64,000 nucleotides of DNA, from assembly GCA_902629575.1 (NCBI GenBank), contig CACORJ010000001.1, positions 144,271-208,270 of the forward strand, in the 5' to 3' direction. The notes beneath the pieces are model-generated. The model did no database searches. It was not told where the DNA came from and was given only the letters and a program-made list of their open reading frames with translations. Source of the stretch: an uncultured Pelagibacteraceae bacterium. Lineage in GTDB: Bacteria > Pseudomonadota > Alphaproteobacteria > Pelagibacterales > Pelagibacteraceae. The translations under genes and the position numbers were made by a program. Positions 9,042 through 17,732 of the stretch are shown in pieces (the stretch's first letter is position 1; each line of letters starts with the position of its first letter).

Positions 9042-9512
9042 TTTCTTTTTATTGCCCATGGCAAATTTTTTATTAATTCTCCATCTTGACTCGGCTCTAA
9101 CAATATAACCGCAGCAATTTTTAGAATTACATTTACAAGGAAACTGTTTAAAATCTTCGTCATAACCAAAACCGTAATCGCATGTGAATTCCTCACCTTT
9201 TTTTATATCTCTTATTGCTGTTACCCAAACTTTAAGACCTTTGCCATTATAATCACAATTATTATCACATGAGTGGTTAATTAATCCTGCAATGTTCCAC
9301 GAAAAATCCCCGTCAAGTGTATATCTTCTATTAAGTGTGAATAAATAAATTGGTTTTTTATTATCAAATTTATCAGACTCCTCAACTTCTTTGTTTGTAA
9401 TAATTTTCCCAACATAATTTATTATCTTTGTCCCTTCTTTAATATCTCGTGTTGCATAAAGACCTCTTCCTTTATTATCTATTTCTGATTTTTTAATCTT
9501 ATATAATTTCAT
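9021..9512 (-). CDS. SET-domain protein, putative lysine methyltransferase
   Basis: This 163-aa protein is essentially a free-standing SET domain. The N-terminal GRGLYATRDIKEGTKI binds AdoMet in the family. The NHSCDNNC pseudoknot motif (79-86), GEEFTCDYG with the catalytic-type Tyr113, and a post-SET-like Cys cluster (C126, C128, C133, C134) follow. SET proteins transfer methyl groups to lysines; bacterial substrates are mostly unknown. It lies 30 bp downstream-oriented from a histone-deacetylase-like gene on the same strand. The substrate cannot be predicted from sequence. Confidence 0.88.
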   Translation of the reverse strand: MKLYKIKKSEIDNKGRGLYATRDIKEGTKIINYVGKIITNKEVEESDKFDNKKPIYLFTLNRRYTLDGDFSWNIAGLINHSCDNNCDYNGKGLKVWVTAIRDIKKGEEFTCDYGFGYDEDFKQFPCKCNSKNCCGYIVRAESRWRINKKFAMGNKKKLINNPS

Positions 9513-9542
9513 ATAACTTAATTGTAATTAGTTTGATTTTAA

Positions 9543-10466
9543 TTAATTAAATTCAACAAGTGCATTAACATGTTCATTTGCACTTTCTGCAAGAGCATTT
9601 AAATCATATCCACCCTCTAAGATTGATAAAACCTTACCTTTTGTAAATTTATTAGTTGCTGATAGAGCCCTTTTAGTTATCTCATAAAAATCCTTAGAAT
9701 TTAATTGAAACTGGGCTAAAGGATCATCTTTGTGTGCATCAAAACCTGCTGAGAATATTAAAAAGTCAGGTTTATACTCAATTAATCTATCCAAAACTCT
9801 ATCAAATGCATTAAAGTATTTTTCTGAATTTGTGCCTGCAGGCAAAGGAATATTAAGTGAATTATTGAAATCACCTTTATCTTTATCTGTACCCCCACCG
9901 GGATAAAAAGGATATTGATGAGTTGATATGTATAATGAATTTTTATTTCTTCTCATAACATCGTAATTTCCATTACCCCAATGCACATCAAAATCAACAC
10001 AGGCAACTTTTTTATACTTATATTTACTAGTCAAATAATTTGTTGCAATGCCAGCATTTGACAAACAACAAAATCCCATTGCTTTATCTTTTTCTGCATG
10101 ATGTCCAGGTGGTCTTGATAAACAGAATGCATTTTTGAATTCATTTTTTTCTATTCCATCTATTGCCTTTATTGTTGCTCCTGCTGCTTCAAAAACTGCT
10201 TTCTTGCTACCTGGTGATATGACGGTATCTCCATCTAAAAATTTAAGTCCTTTTAGAGGAAAAGAATTTTCAAGATTATCTAAGTAATTTTTTGAGTGGG
10301 TCATAGCCAATATATCATAGGGAACAATATCTGGTTTTTCCCAAATTAAATCTTTTCTAATTTTTAATTGATTTTTAATTGTTATAACTCTTTTTGGTTG
10401 CTCAGGATGACCATCTCCAGTTATATGTTTCTCATAATTATCTGAATTTATAATTGCAGTTTTCAT
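9543..10466 (-). CDS. Histone deacetylase family / acetylpolyamine amidohydrolase-like protein
   Basis: This is a 307-aa zinc-dependent arginase/deacetylase-fold enzyme. The catalytic His pair is in RPPGHHAEKD (His122/His123), zinc ligands are in DFDVHWGNG (Asp160, His162) and SAGFDAHKDDPLA, and LEGGYDL is near the C-terminus. Bacterial members deacetylate acetylpolyamines, acetoin-related substrates or acetyl-lysine, so the substrate is open. It shares 1 bp with dapE upstream (stop/start overlap), placing it at the end of a dapD-dapE operon, with the SET gene following. Confidence 0.92.
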   Translation of the reverse strand: MKTAIINSDNYEKHITGDGHPEQPKRVITIKNQLKIRKDLIWEKPDIVPYDILAMTHSKNYLDNLENSFPLKGLKFLDGDTVISPGSKKAVFEAAGATIKAIDGIEKNEFKNAFCLSRPPGHHAEKDKAMGFCCLSNAGIATNYLTSKYKYKKVACVDFDVHWGNGNYDVMRRNKNSLYISTHQYPFYPGGGTDKDKGDFNNSLNIPLPAGTNSEKYFNAFDRVLDRLIEYKPDFLIFSAGFDAHKDDPLAQFQLNSKDFYEITKRALSATNKFTKGKVLSILEGGYDLNALAESANEHVNALVEFN

Positions 10467-11620
10467 TAAAAATAGTTTTGTAAAATATTTTCATAAATTT
10501 TTGTTAAAGCTTTTAGGTCTTTTAATGATACTGACTCATCCACTTTATGCATATTTTTACCTACTAAGCCAAATTCTAGGCACGGGGAGATTTTTCGAAT
10601 AAATCTTGCATCTGAAGTCCCCCCAGTTGTTGAGAGTTTTGGTTTTATTTTTGTAATTCTTTTTATAATTTTTTGTATCATTAAAGTTGTGCTATTTTTT
10701 TTTGTTAAAAAGGCTTCTCCTGATACTGAATAATTTACTTTGTACTTAGAATTATTTTTTTTACATTTTCTTTGAAAAATTTTATTTAGTTTTTTTTTAA
10801 TGGAATCTGATGAATGCTTATTATTAAATCTTATATTAAAAGTTGCTTCCGCTGTTTGTGGAATAACGTTGTCTGCATTATTGTCAATATTGATTCTAGT
10901 TATCTCTAAATTAGATGGTTGAAAGTTTTTTGTTCCTCTATCAAATTTTATTTTTTTTAGTTCGTTTAGAATCTCTACAATAGTTGTTGAAGGATTGTTT
11001 GCGCGATGAGGATACGCCACATGCCCCTGCACTCCTTTAACAATAATATTTCCAGTTATGCTACCTCTCCGCCCTATTTTTATCATTTCTCCTAATCTAT
11101 TTGGATTAGTCGGTTCACCAACTAAACAAAAGTTTATTTTTTCTCTCTTTTTTTTTAAATAATTTACCACTTTTTTTGTTCCATTTACCGCATCTCCTTC
11201 CTCATCTCCTGTAATTAGAAAACTTATAGATCCATTAAATTTTTTATTTTTTGATATAAAAACACTTACAGCTGTCACGAATGCTGCTATTGAACTCTTC
11301 ATATCATTTGCACCTCTTCCTATTAAATGACCTTTTTTGACTAGTGGTTTAAAAGGATTTACTGACCAGTCTTTGATACTTCCTGGAGGTACAACATCTA
11401 AGTGACCAGCAAAACAAAAATTCGGTTTTTTATTTCCTAATCTTGCATACAAGTTTTTAACTGGTTTAAAATTTTTTTCTTTAAACTCAATAATTTCTGT
11501 TTCAAAACCTAATTTTTTTAATTTTTTTTCTAAAAATTTCATTACTCCAGAATCAATGGGTGTTATTGATGGGAATTTAATTAGCTCTTTAGCTAACTTA
11601 ACCTCATTAAAAATTATCAT
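10466..11620 (-). CDS. dapE: Succinyl-diaminopimelate desuccinylase DapE
   Basis: An M20-family di-zinc hydrolase that converts N-succinyl-LL-DAP to LL-DAP in lysine and peptidoglycan synthesis. Metal-binding motifs are FAGHLDVVPPG, GRGANDMKSS, TGDEEGDAVNGT (catalytic Glu-Glu) and VGEPT, with a C-terminal GGTSDARF and His ligand. Length 384 aa fits DapE. It directly follows dapD (4-bp gap), the preceding succinylase branch enzyme, and is coupled to the HDAC-like gene by a 1-bp overlap. Confidence 0.95.
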   Translation of the reverse strand: MIIFNEVKLAKELIKFPSITPIDSGVMKFLEKKLKKLGFETEIIEFKEKNFKPVKNLYARLGNKKPNFCFAGHLDVVPPGSIKDWSVNPFKPLVKKGHLIGRGANDMKSSIAAFVTAVSVFISKNKKFNGSISFLITGDEEGDAVNGTKKVVNYLKKKREKINFCLVGEPTNPNRLGEMIKIGRRGSITGNIIVKGVQGHVAYPHRANNPSTTIVEILNELKKIKFDRGTKNFQPSNLEITRINIDNNADNVIPQTAEATFNIRFNNKHSSDSIKKKLNKIFQRKCKKNNSKYKVNYSVSGEAFLTKKNSTTLMIQKIIKRITKIKPKLSTTGGTSDARFIRKISPCLEFGLVGKNMHKVDESVSLKDLKALTKIYENILQNYF

Positions 11621-11624
11621 TAGA

Positions 11625-12452
11625 TTATTCCCTTAACAGATCGTTTACAGATGTTTTTGATCTTGTTTTTTCATCAACTTGTTTAATTATTACTGCGCAA
11701 TATAAAGATGGTTTTGAATTATCTTTTTTATCTGGTAATGAACCGGGAACTACGACAGAATACGGAGGGATTTTACCATAAGATATTTTTCCTGTTTTTC
11801 TATCAACTATTTTAGTTGATTGACCAATATACATTCCCATACTTAAAACAGAACCTTCACCCACAATTACCCCTTCAACTACTTCAGACATTGCACCTAG
11901 AAAAACATTATCTTCAATTATTGTTGGTAGTGCTTGTGCGGGCTCTAGAACACCACCCACACCAGAGCCAGCGGATATATGACAGTTTTTTCCAATTTGT
12001 GAGCAACTTCCAGCTCTAGCGAAAGTATCAATCATTGTACCCTCGTCAATATATGCACCAATATTTACATAACATGGCATTAGAACAGCATTTTTTCCAA
12101 CAAAAGATCCTTTTCTAACTGGTGAATTAGGAACCATTCTAAAACCCGCCTTTTCATGATCTTCCTTTGACCAACCTGCTGTTTTGCCTTTAAGTAAATG
12201 AGATTTGTCATACCAACTACTGTATGGACCATTTAAATTTTCCATAGGGTAAATTCTAAAACTTAGCATAATTGCTTTTTTTAAATATTGATGTGTAATC
12301 CATTCTCCATTAATTTTTTCAGCAACACGAGATTTACCGTTATCTAGATCGCTAATTACTTGATTTATCGCATCTTTAAGTGATCTATCTGAATTTGGGT
12401 TTACTTTTTCTTTAATCTCCCAAGCATCATTTATAATTTTTTCTAAAGACAT
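11625..12452 (-). CDS. dapD: 2,3,4,5-tetrahydropyridine-2,6-dicarboxylate N-succinyltransferase DapD
   Basis: DapD succinylates tetrahydrodipicolinate in the succinylase branch of lysine/DAP synthesis. The 275-aa sequence has the family N-terminal helical domain and a left-handed beta-helix of hexapeptide repeats (for example VGKNAVLMPCYVNIGAYIDEG), with the conserved GTMIDTFARAGSCSQIGKN. It lies immediately upstream of dapE and 3 bp after the HAD gene on the same strand. Confidence 0.96.
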   Translation of the reverse strand: MSLEKIINDAWEIKEKVNPNSDRSLKDAINQVISDLDNGKSRVAEKINGEWITHQYLKKAIMLSFRIYPMENLNGPYSSWYDKSHLLKGKTAGWSKEDHEKAGFRMVPNSPVRKGSFVGKNAVLMPCYVNIGAYIDEGTMIDTFARAGSCSQIGKNCHISAGSGVGGVLEPAQALPTIIEDNVFLGAMSEVVEGVIVGEGSVLSMGMYIGQSTKIVDRKTGKISYGKIPPYSVVVPGSLPDKKDNSKPSLYCAVIIKQVDEKTRSKTSVNDLLRE

Positions 12453-12455
12453 AAT

Positions 12456-13145
12456 TTATGTACTTTTTAATAACCTTATTTCTTTTAGAAATAAAGATAG
12501 ATTTTCAATTTTATGAGAAATATAATCTTTATCAGAATCTATCATTCCAAAATGTTCATCATTAATTAGCCAAACAGTTGTGCAGCCTCTTTTGTGGCCT
12601 ATACTAAGATTTTTGGCTATATCTTCAATGTAAATTGTCTCTTTGGGATTAATCCCAAATTTCTTTACCATTGCGTCAAATGTTTTAGCCTCTGGTTTAG
12701 GTACATAGTTAGCATCTTGAATATCAAATATTTTTTCTCTTCCAAATAAATCATATATTCCTAGATGAGTAAGAATATTTTCTGCATGATCTGCACTCCC
12801 ATTTGTAAAAATAAACTTTTCCATATTCAATTGTTCAAGTTCATTACGCATTATTTTATCTTCTTTCATAAATGTTAGGTCAATTGTGTGAACATATTTA
12901 AGAAATTCCTGTGGCGGTATTTTATGGTGTATCATAAGACCATTTAAACTTGTATTATATTTATAAAAATAATTTGTCTGAAGTTCTTTGGCTTCTTTAA
13001 TATTTATTTTGAGTCTTTCAGAAATAAATTTTGTCATTCTTTTTGATACCTGACCAAACACTTTTTCAAGAGAGTAATTATTATGTTTTCCATAACATAC
13101 TCCATCAAGATCTAATAAAAGGTAATTTTTATCTTTTAAACTCAT
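12456..13145 (-). CDS. HAD-superfamily hydrolase, pyrimidine 5'-nucleotidase-like
   Basis: A 229-aa HAD phosphatase. Motif I is LLLDLDGVCYG with the nucleophile/acid pair DxD, motif II is IFTNGSADHA, and the later motif IYIEDIAKNL supplies the metal-binding acidic residues. The cap insertion and the DGVCYGKHNNYSLE region resemble the alphaproteobacterial pyrimidine 5'-nucleotidase group (SDT1/PPM-like). It overlaps argB by 4 bp and precedes dapD by 3 bp. The physiological substrate is inferred from family resemblance only. Confidence 0.8.
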   Translation of the reverse strand: MSLKDKNYLLLDLDGVCYGKHNNYSLEKVFGQVSKRMTKFISERLKINIKEAKELQTNYFYKYNTSLNGLMIHHKIPPQEFLKYVHTIDLTFMKEDKIMRNELEQLNMEKFIFTNGSADHAENILTHLGIYDLFGREKIFDIQDANYVPKPEAKTFDAMVKKFGINPKETIYIEDIAKNLSIGHKRGCTTVWLINDEHFGMIDSDKDYISHKIENLSLFLKEIRLLKST

Positions 13146-14008
13146 TTTCTTATCAAAGTTCCAGACCCTTTATCTGAGAGTAATTCAAATAATACTGAGT
13201 GTTTTTTTCTACCATCAATGATTACTACACCCTTCACTCCATTTTTTGCTACATCAAGACAATTTTCAATTTTTGGAATCATTCCACCTGTAATTGTTTT
13301 ATTGTTTATTAATTGATCTATTTTTTCTGTATTTAACTCGGAAAATAACTTATTATCAGAATCTAAAACTCCTTCAACATCGCTAATAATAATTAATCTT
13401 CTAGCATTAATTGTTTTAGCAATCGCCCCTGCAGCGGTATCAGCATTAATATTATAAACTTTGTTATTTTTATCTAAGCCCAAAGGAGAGATTACTGGAA
13501 CTTTCTTTTCTTTTAAAATATTATCAATAACAGAACGATCAATTTTTGTTGGTATACCAACGTATCCTAATTTTTCATTCTCCTGAACTACTGATATTAT
13601 ATTATTTTCACCATTATTAATACTTACACATCTGCATTTATTTTTAATCAAAACAGTTGTTATTTCTTTATTAAAGCTAGTTAAAACTTTTTCTACAATA
13701 TTAATTGATTTTTCATCTGTTACTCTTAGACCATTAATGAATGAGCTCTCAATTCCATTAACTTTTAACTCATTTGATATTCTTTTCCCTCCTCCATGCA
13801 CCAAGATTGGAACCAAACCTATTTTATATAGTATTGAAATATCCTTTATAAAATCATTTAGTAAATTTTCTTTTTCTAAAATACTACCACCACATTTTAT
13901 GACAACATACTCACCATAATATTTTTGTAGGTATTTTTTAACTTCTTTGAAAGATGGACCTTTTTCAGGTAATATTTCTTTGATTTCTTGTTCTCTAATT
14001 TCTACCAT
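13142..14008 (-). CDS. argB: Acetylglutamate kinase ArgB
   Basis: This amino-acid kinase phosphorylates N-acetylglutamate, the second step of arginine synthesis. It shows the YVVIKCGGSIL N-terminal Lys/Gly loop, the substrate loop VPILVHGGGKRI, an INADTAAGAIA nucleotide-site segment, and GGMIPKIENC. Length 288 aa is normal. It overlaps yidC by 1 bp. Other arginine genes are scattered in this window (argD/argF at 42.6-44.7 kb, argJ at 55.8 kb) and not in one operon. Confidence 0.95.
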   Translation of the reverse strand: MVEIREQEIKEILPEKGPSFKEVKKYLQKYYGEYVVIKCGGSILEKENLLNDFIKDISILYKIGLVPILVHGGGKRISNELKVNGIESSFINGLRVTDEKSINIVEKVLTSFNKEITTVLIKNKCRCVSINNGENNIISVVQENEKLGYVGIPTKIDRSVIDNILKEKKVPVISPLGLDKNNKVYNINADTAAGAIAKTINARRLIIISDVEGVLDSDNKLFSELNTEKIDQLINNKTITGGMIPKIENCLDVAKNGVKGVVIIDGRKKHSVLFELLSDKGSGTLIRK

Positions 14009-15687
14009 TAAGTCGAAGTTTTAACGGTAGTTCGTTTCATTATGAAGAGTTGTTGTGCCATTGTTAAAATATTATTAACAGTCCAGTAAATGACTAATCC
14101 TGCAGGGAAAGGAGCTAATATTACTGTTAAGAATAGAGGGAAGAACATAAATATTTTTGCCTGCATTGGATCAGTTGGAGCAGGATTTAATTTTTGTTGA
14201 ATCCACATAGAAACTCCCATTGCAACTGGCCATGCTCCTATTACTAAAAACGAGGGAACATCGAATGGAAGCAAGCCAAATAAATTAAATATAGATGTTG
14301 GATCACGTTCTGATAAATCTTGAATCCAACCATAGAATGGCATCTGCCTCATCTCAATAGTGACAAATAGCACTTTATATAATGCAAAGAAAACAGGAAT
14401 TTGAACTAATATCGGCAAACACCCTGACATAGGATTTACTTTCTCTTTCTTATAAAGGGCCATCATTTCTTGTTGAAGTTTCATCTTATCATTTTTGTGA
14501 AGTTCTTTTAAACGAACCATTTCAGGTTGAAGAACTTTCATTTTTGCCATGCTTCTGAATGAAAAGTTTGCTAAAGGAAAGAAAACTAATCGAATACAAA
14601 TTGTTATTGCGATAATAGCAAGGCCATAATTTCCTAGTAATTTAAAAAAATAGTCTATTCCATAAAACAAAGGTTTAGTTATAAAATATAGGAATCCCCA
14701 ATCTATAACTAAATCAAATTTATCAATATTTAATTTATCAGCATATCCATCAACGACATCAACTCTTTTGGCAGCAACTATGATTTGCATTTCATCCTCT
14801 ATTGATGATTTACCTCTAAGCTCTATAGGTTGAGTAGCAATATAATTAGCTCTAAATTTTTTCTTATAATCAAAAGTAATTTTAAATTCTCTATTTCTTG
14901 GAGGAATAATTGAACTTATCCAATATTTATCACCAATACCAAACCAACCTTTGTTAGCATTTTTGCTAAATTTTTTCTCAGAAATATCATCATAATCCTC
15001 CTCAAAAAGCTCACCATCAAGAGCTGCCAACATTCCTTCATGTAAAATATAAAAATTTGATAGTCCCTCGGGCACTTTATTTCTAATAATTTGTCCATAA
15101 GAATAAAAATCGAACTTTTTGTCAGTATTATTGATTACTTTTTGTTTTATTGTAAATAAAAACTTATCGTCTAATGAAATCTCTTTTTCAAATTTTATTC
15201 CTTGATTATTAGTCCAATTTAACTTTATTGGGTTTTTTTCCGTCAGTAGATTATTGCCATCAACTGACCACAAAGATTCTGAGTTTGGAATGTCTATATT
15301 TTTATCTGAAGTTACAAATCCACTTTCTATGTAATATCCATCTTCTATATTTCTTGGATTCAATAGTGTTACATTTTCATTACTTTTTAATTGAGTATTG
15401 TACTGTTTAAAGGTTAAGTCATCGATAACACCACCTTTTAATGCAATTGAACCCTTAATATTTTCGTTGTCAAAATTTACTCTTTCAATTTGATTTATTG
15501 CTTCGGTCCTAGAAATCTCTACAAAAGTTTCTTTTTGTTCTAAACTAGGGGTATCAGAATTTTGCTCTATTTTGTTTTTTTCCGAAACTTTTTTTGTTTG
15601 AGTTGGCTCAGGAACAAAAAATAGCGCATAAAGAACAATTACAGCTGCCGAAAGAGAAATTGCTGCGATTACATTTTTTGTATCCAT
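14008..15687 (-). CDS. yidC: Membrane protein insertase YidC
   Basis: A 559-aa Oxa1/Alb3-family insertase that integrates proteins into the inner membrane with or without SecYEG. Residues 5-25 form the first membrane segment, followed by a large periplasmic beta-rich domain (about 50-330). A C-terminal five-helix insertase core follows, with the conserved hydrophilic-groove Arg region (NFSFRSMAKMKVLQPEM), LPILVQIPVFFALY and YWTVNNILTMAQQ. It belongs to the rpmH-rnpA-yidD-yidC cluster and overlaps yidD by 1 bp. Confidence 0.96.
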   Translation of the reverse strand: MDTKNVIAAISLSAAVIVLYALFFVPEPTQTKKVSEKNKIEQNSDTPSLEQKETFVEISRTEAINQIERVNFDNENIKGSIALKGGVIDDLTFKQYNTQLKSNENVTLLNPRNIEDGYYIESGFVTSDKNIDIPNSESLWSVDGNNLLTEKNPIKLNWTNNQGIKFEKEISLDDKFLFTIKQKVINNTDKKFDFYSYGQIIRNKVPEGLSNFYILHEGMLAALDGELFEEDYDDISEKKFSKNANKGWFGIGDKYWISSIIPPRNREFKITFDYKKKFRANYIATQPIELRGKSSIEDEMQIIVAAKRVDVVDGYADKLNIDKFDLVIDWGFLYFITKPLFYGIDYFFKLLGNYGLAIIAITICIRLVFFPLANFSFRSMAKMKVLQPEMVRLKELHKNDKMKLQQEMMALYKKEKVNPMSGCLPILVQIPVFFALYKVLFVTIEMRQMPFYGWIQDLSERDPTSIFNLFGLLPFDVPSFLVIGAWPVAMGVSMWIQQKLNPAPTDPMQAKIFMFFPLFLTVILAPFPAGLVIYWTVNNILTMAQQLFIMKRTTVKTST

Positions 15688-15938
15688 TATTTTTTTTCTT
15701 TTATATTTCTATTAACAGGGTCAAAACCCTCACCACCACCAAGAAATTTTAATGGATGACACGAGCAGACTCTTCTAATTCCCATTTTAAGACCCTTAAA
15801 AAAACCAAACGTCTTCAAAGATTCTATACAATATTCAGAACAAGTCGGTAGATAACGACAGGAATGACCTAATAGAGGGCTAATTAAATACTTATATCCT
15901 TTTATGATATTTATTAAAATGATTGTGAAAATATTCAT
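15687..15938 (-). CDS. yidD: Membrane protein insertion efficiency factor YidD
   Basis: This 83-aa protein has the YidD core YKYLISPLLGHSCRYLPTCSEYCIE with conserved cysteines, and the C-terminal RRVCSCHPLKFLGGGEGFDPV. It probably associates peripherally with the inner membrane and assists YidC-dependent insertion. It sits between rnpA and yidC, its usual place, with 1-bp overlaps on both sides that indicate translational coupling. Confidence 0.95.
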   Translation of the reverse strand: MNIFTIILINIIKGYKYLISPLLGHSCRYLPTCSEYCIESLKTFGFFKGLKMGIRRVCSCHPLKFLGGGEGFDPVNRNIKEKK

Positions 15939-16279
15939 TAATTTATTCTTTCTAAATCTCGAAATAAGGTTTCTTTTATAATTGTATATTCATTATTTAG
16001 CATAGTTGGCTTAGCAATAACAAGATATGAATAATTATATTTTAAAGAAATTTTCTTTACACTATCATTTACTATATTTCTTAATCTTCTTTTGATCTTA
16101 TTTCTTTTTATCGCATTACCTAATTTTTTTTTTGCCACAAAGCTTATATTAAGTTTTTTGTTGTTCTTATTTTCTATTTCACCAAAAAAAATAGTCACAT
16201 ATTTATTAGAAATTTTTTTTTGTTTTAGAAGAGATTTAAATTCCTCATTTTTTGAAAGAGCAAGTATTTTGCTTTTCAT
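15938..16279 (-). CDS. rnpA: Ribonuclease P protein component RnpA
   Basis: The protein subunit of RNase P, which assists the catalytic RNA in removing tRNA 5' leaders. The 113-aa sequence has the family RNR signature (NAIKRNKIKRRLRNIV) and a basic, Lys-rich composition. It begins 10 bp after rpmH and overlaps yidD by 1 bp. The order rpmH-rnpA-yidD-yidC is the classic one. Confidence 0.94.
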   Translation of the reverse strand: MKSKILALSKNEEFKSLLKQKKISNKYVTIFFGEIENKNNKKLNISFVAKKKLGNAIKRNKIKRRLRNIVNDSVKKISLKYNYSYLVIAKPTMLNNEYTIIKETLFRDLERIN

Positions 16280-16289
16280 TGAAATTAGA

Positions 16290-16445
16290 TTATTTTCTTT
16301 TGACGGTTGATGAGACAGTCAAATTTTTTCTACCCCTAGCTCTTCTTCTTTTAAGTAGCTTTCGACCTCCTTTTGTCTTCATCTTTGATCGAAACCCATG
16401 TTTTTTTAATCTCTTCCCTTTTTTGGGCTGGTATGTTCTTTTCAT
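16290..16445 (-). CDS. rpmH: 50S ribosomal protein L34, not in ORF track
   Basis: Hand translation from the ATG at 16445 gives 51 residues beginning [20 protein letters not shown] and continuing with [19 protein letters not shown], an unmistakable L34. It is too short for the supplied ORF list. It heads the rnpA-yidD-yidC group and has a good promoter just upstream (16478-16506). Confidence 0.97.
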   Translation of the reverse strand: MKRTYQPKKGKRLKKHGFRSKMKTKGGRKLLKRRRARGRKNLTVSSTVKRK

Positions 16446-16477
16446 ATTTAATGGTTCTATTTTAATAAATTTGGCTC

Positions 16478-16506
16478 TTTATAATAATTAAATATATAAA
16501 TAGCAA
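16478..16506 (-). promoter_or_regulatory. Predicted sigma70-type promoter of rpmH operon
   Basis: On the minus strand TTGCTA (16506-16501) is followed after 17 bp by TATAAA (16483-16478), 33 bp before the rpmH ATG. The spacing is ideal and the -35 is a partial match. This is a pattern match in AT-rich DNA, so it remains a prediction. Confidence 0.5.
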
Positions 16507-16536
16507 ATAGAAGATTTTATTATTAACATCAAAAAA

Positions 16537-17256
16537 ATGGAAAAAACAAAAAAAATTAAATTATTTATTGGTTTATTTTATATTTTTTTAGTCAGTCTAA
16601 TTCTATTTTTTTTATTTTCAAATTTTACATTTCAAGAAATAACAAGTTATGAGTTCATAAAAAATAATCAAAATCATATTAATGAGCTTAAAAAATCAAA
16701 TTTATTATTGTTAGCAATTTTTTTTATAATATTTTCAATATTATGGGTTTTTGCTGCTGGTTTCGGATCACCATTAGCTTTACTAGCAGGATTTATTTTT
16801 GGTAAATGGTTGGGGTTATTATTTGCTGTAATCGGTATGACAATTGGGGCATCTTTATTATATTCTTTTGCAAATTTCTTTTTAAAAGAAATGATTAAAG
16901 ATAGGTTTTTAAATAGGTTCAAAAGTCTGGAAGAAAAATTTAAAAAATCTGAGTTTGTATACTTATTAATTTATAGATTTATTGGGGGTATACCGTTTCA
17001 AATACAAAATATCTTGCCATGCATATTTAATGTGAAATTAAAAAATTTTTTTTGGTCAACTTTTCTTGGCATGATACCGTCGTTATTCTTGGTAATTTCA
17101 ATTGGTAGTGGTCTTGAAAAAATAATAAATCAAAATCTAGAGGCACCAACTATTCCTCAACTAATAACTTCACCATCAATATTTATTCCACTATGTGCGT
17201 TTTTTTTACTAATTGTGATTACAATTTTTTTAAGAAAAATTTTTTATAAACATTAA
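16537..17256 (+). CDS. VTT-domain (TVP38/TMEM64, DedA-superfamily-like) membrane protein
   Basis: A 239-aa polytopic inner-membrane protein with hydrophobic segments near residues 8-28, 55-75, 80-110, 165-190 and 205-232. The VTT core includes FAAGFGSPLALLAGFIFGKWLG and the re-entrant RFIGGIPFQIQNILPCIF segment characteristic of TVP38/TMEM64 proteins. The family is linked to lipid scrambling or transport; no substrate can be assigned here. It stands alone on the plus strand between the divergent rpmH operon and the convergent tRNA-Thr. Confidence 0.85.
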   Translation: MEKTKKIKLFIGLFYIFLVSLILFFLFSNFTFQEITSYEFIKNNQNHINELKKSNLLLLAIFFIIFSILWVFAAGFGSPLALLAGFIFGKWLGLLFAVIGMTIGASLLYSFANFFLKEMIKDRFLNRFKSLEEKFKKSEFVYLLIYRFIGGIPFQIQNILPCIFNVKLKNFFWSTFLGMIPSLFLVISIGSGLEKIINQNLEAPTIPQLITSPSIFIPLCAFFLLIVITIFLRKIFYKH

Positions 17257-17258
17257 TT

Positions 17259-17332
17259 TGGTGCTCCCACCCTGTACTGACCAGGGAACTAGTCATTACC
17301 AATGACTTGTTATACCATTTAACTACAGGAGC
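17259..17332 (-). tRNA. tRNA-Thr (anticodon GGT)
   Basis: The 74-nt cloverleaf is read on the minus strand. It has acceptor GCTCCTG/TGGGAGC, discriminator A and encoded CCA, a D-arm GTT..AAC with GG in the loop, anticodon stem AGTCA/TGACT with loop TTGGTAA, and T-stem CCCTG/CAGGG. The T-loop reads GTCAGTA instead of the usual TTCRANY, which is unusual; the C at position 56 is retained. All stems pair, so it is probably functional. It reads ACC and ACU codons. Confidence 0.85.
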
Positions 17333-17433
17333 ATATAATAACAATTGTATTTCATTGATAATAAAGCATTTTTTTCAAATTATTGCCTTAATTTTTTTTG
17401 AAATATGGATTATAAAAAACATGAGGAATTTTT

Positions 17434-17631
17434 ATGGGTATTCATTACGATTATAAATCAACTAAAAGCGCTAAACTTATGGAGAAGCAAGCTAAAAGAG
17501 AAAAAAAACTTGCAGAAAAAAAAGCAAAAAGATTAGCTAAGGAAGGTTCAAAAAAGGAGACTAAAATCGAATCTTTAGACACATCAAAACCAATTACATT
17601 GGATTTTCTTACAAATCCAAATAAAGAATGA
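17434..17631 (+). CDS. Small Lys-rich protein of unknown function (65 aa)
   Basis: A 65-aa, highly basic, Ala/Lys-rich protein whose middle (KLMEKQAKREKKLAEKKAKRLAKEG) would form a charged helix or coiled coil. The C-terminal part is less charged (ITLDFLTNP). A purine-rich ribosome site (GAGGAATTTTT) precedes the ATG. Its stop overlaps the start of the next 34-aa ORF (ATGA), which in turn overlaps dcd, supporting real translation. I recognise no family; nucleic-acid or ribosome association is only a guess from the charge. Confidence 0.6.
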   Translation: MGIHYDYKSTKSAKLMEKQAKREKKLAEKKAKRLAKEGSKKETKIESLDTSKPITLDFLTNPNKE

Positions 17632-17732
17632 CCATAAAACAAAAAAATGAGCGTTTAAGCTTAGCTTTAAAAAAGAATTTAAAAAAAAGAAAACTTTTTC
17701 AAAAAAAAATAAGAAAAAAAGTAAATAAATAA
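17628..17732 (+). CDS. Tiny basic protein (34 aa), not in ORF track
   Basis: Translation gives [20 protein letters not shown] followed by [14 protein letters not shown], that is 34 residues with about 15 Lys/Arg. The start overlaps the preceding ORF (ATGA) and the stop overlaps the dcd start (TAATG), a pattern expected of translationally coupled genes. The simple composition is a reason for caution, since Lys-rich ORFs arise by chance in A-rich DNA. No family recognised. Confidence 0.5.
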   Translation: MTIKQKNERLSLALKKNLKKRKLFQKKIRKKVNK

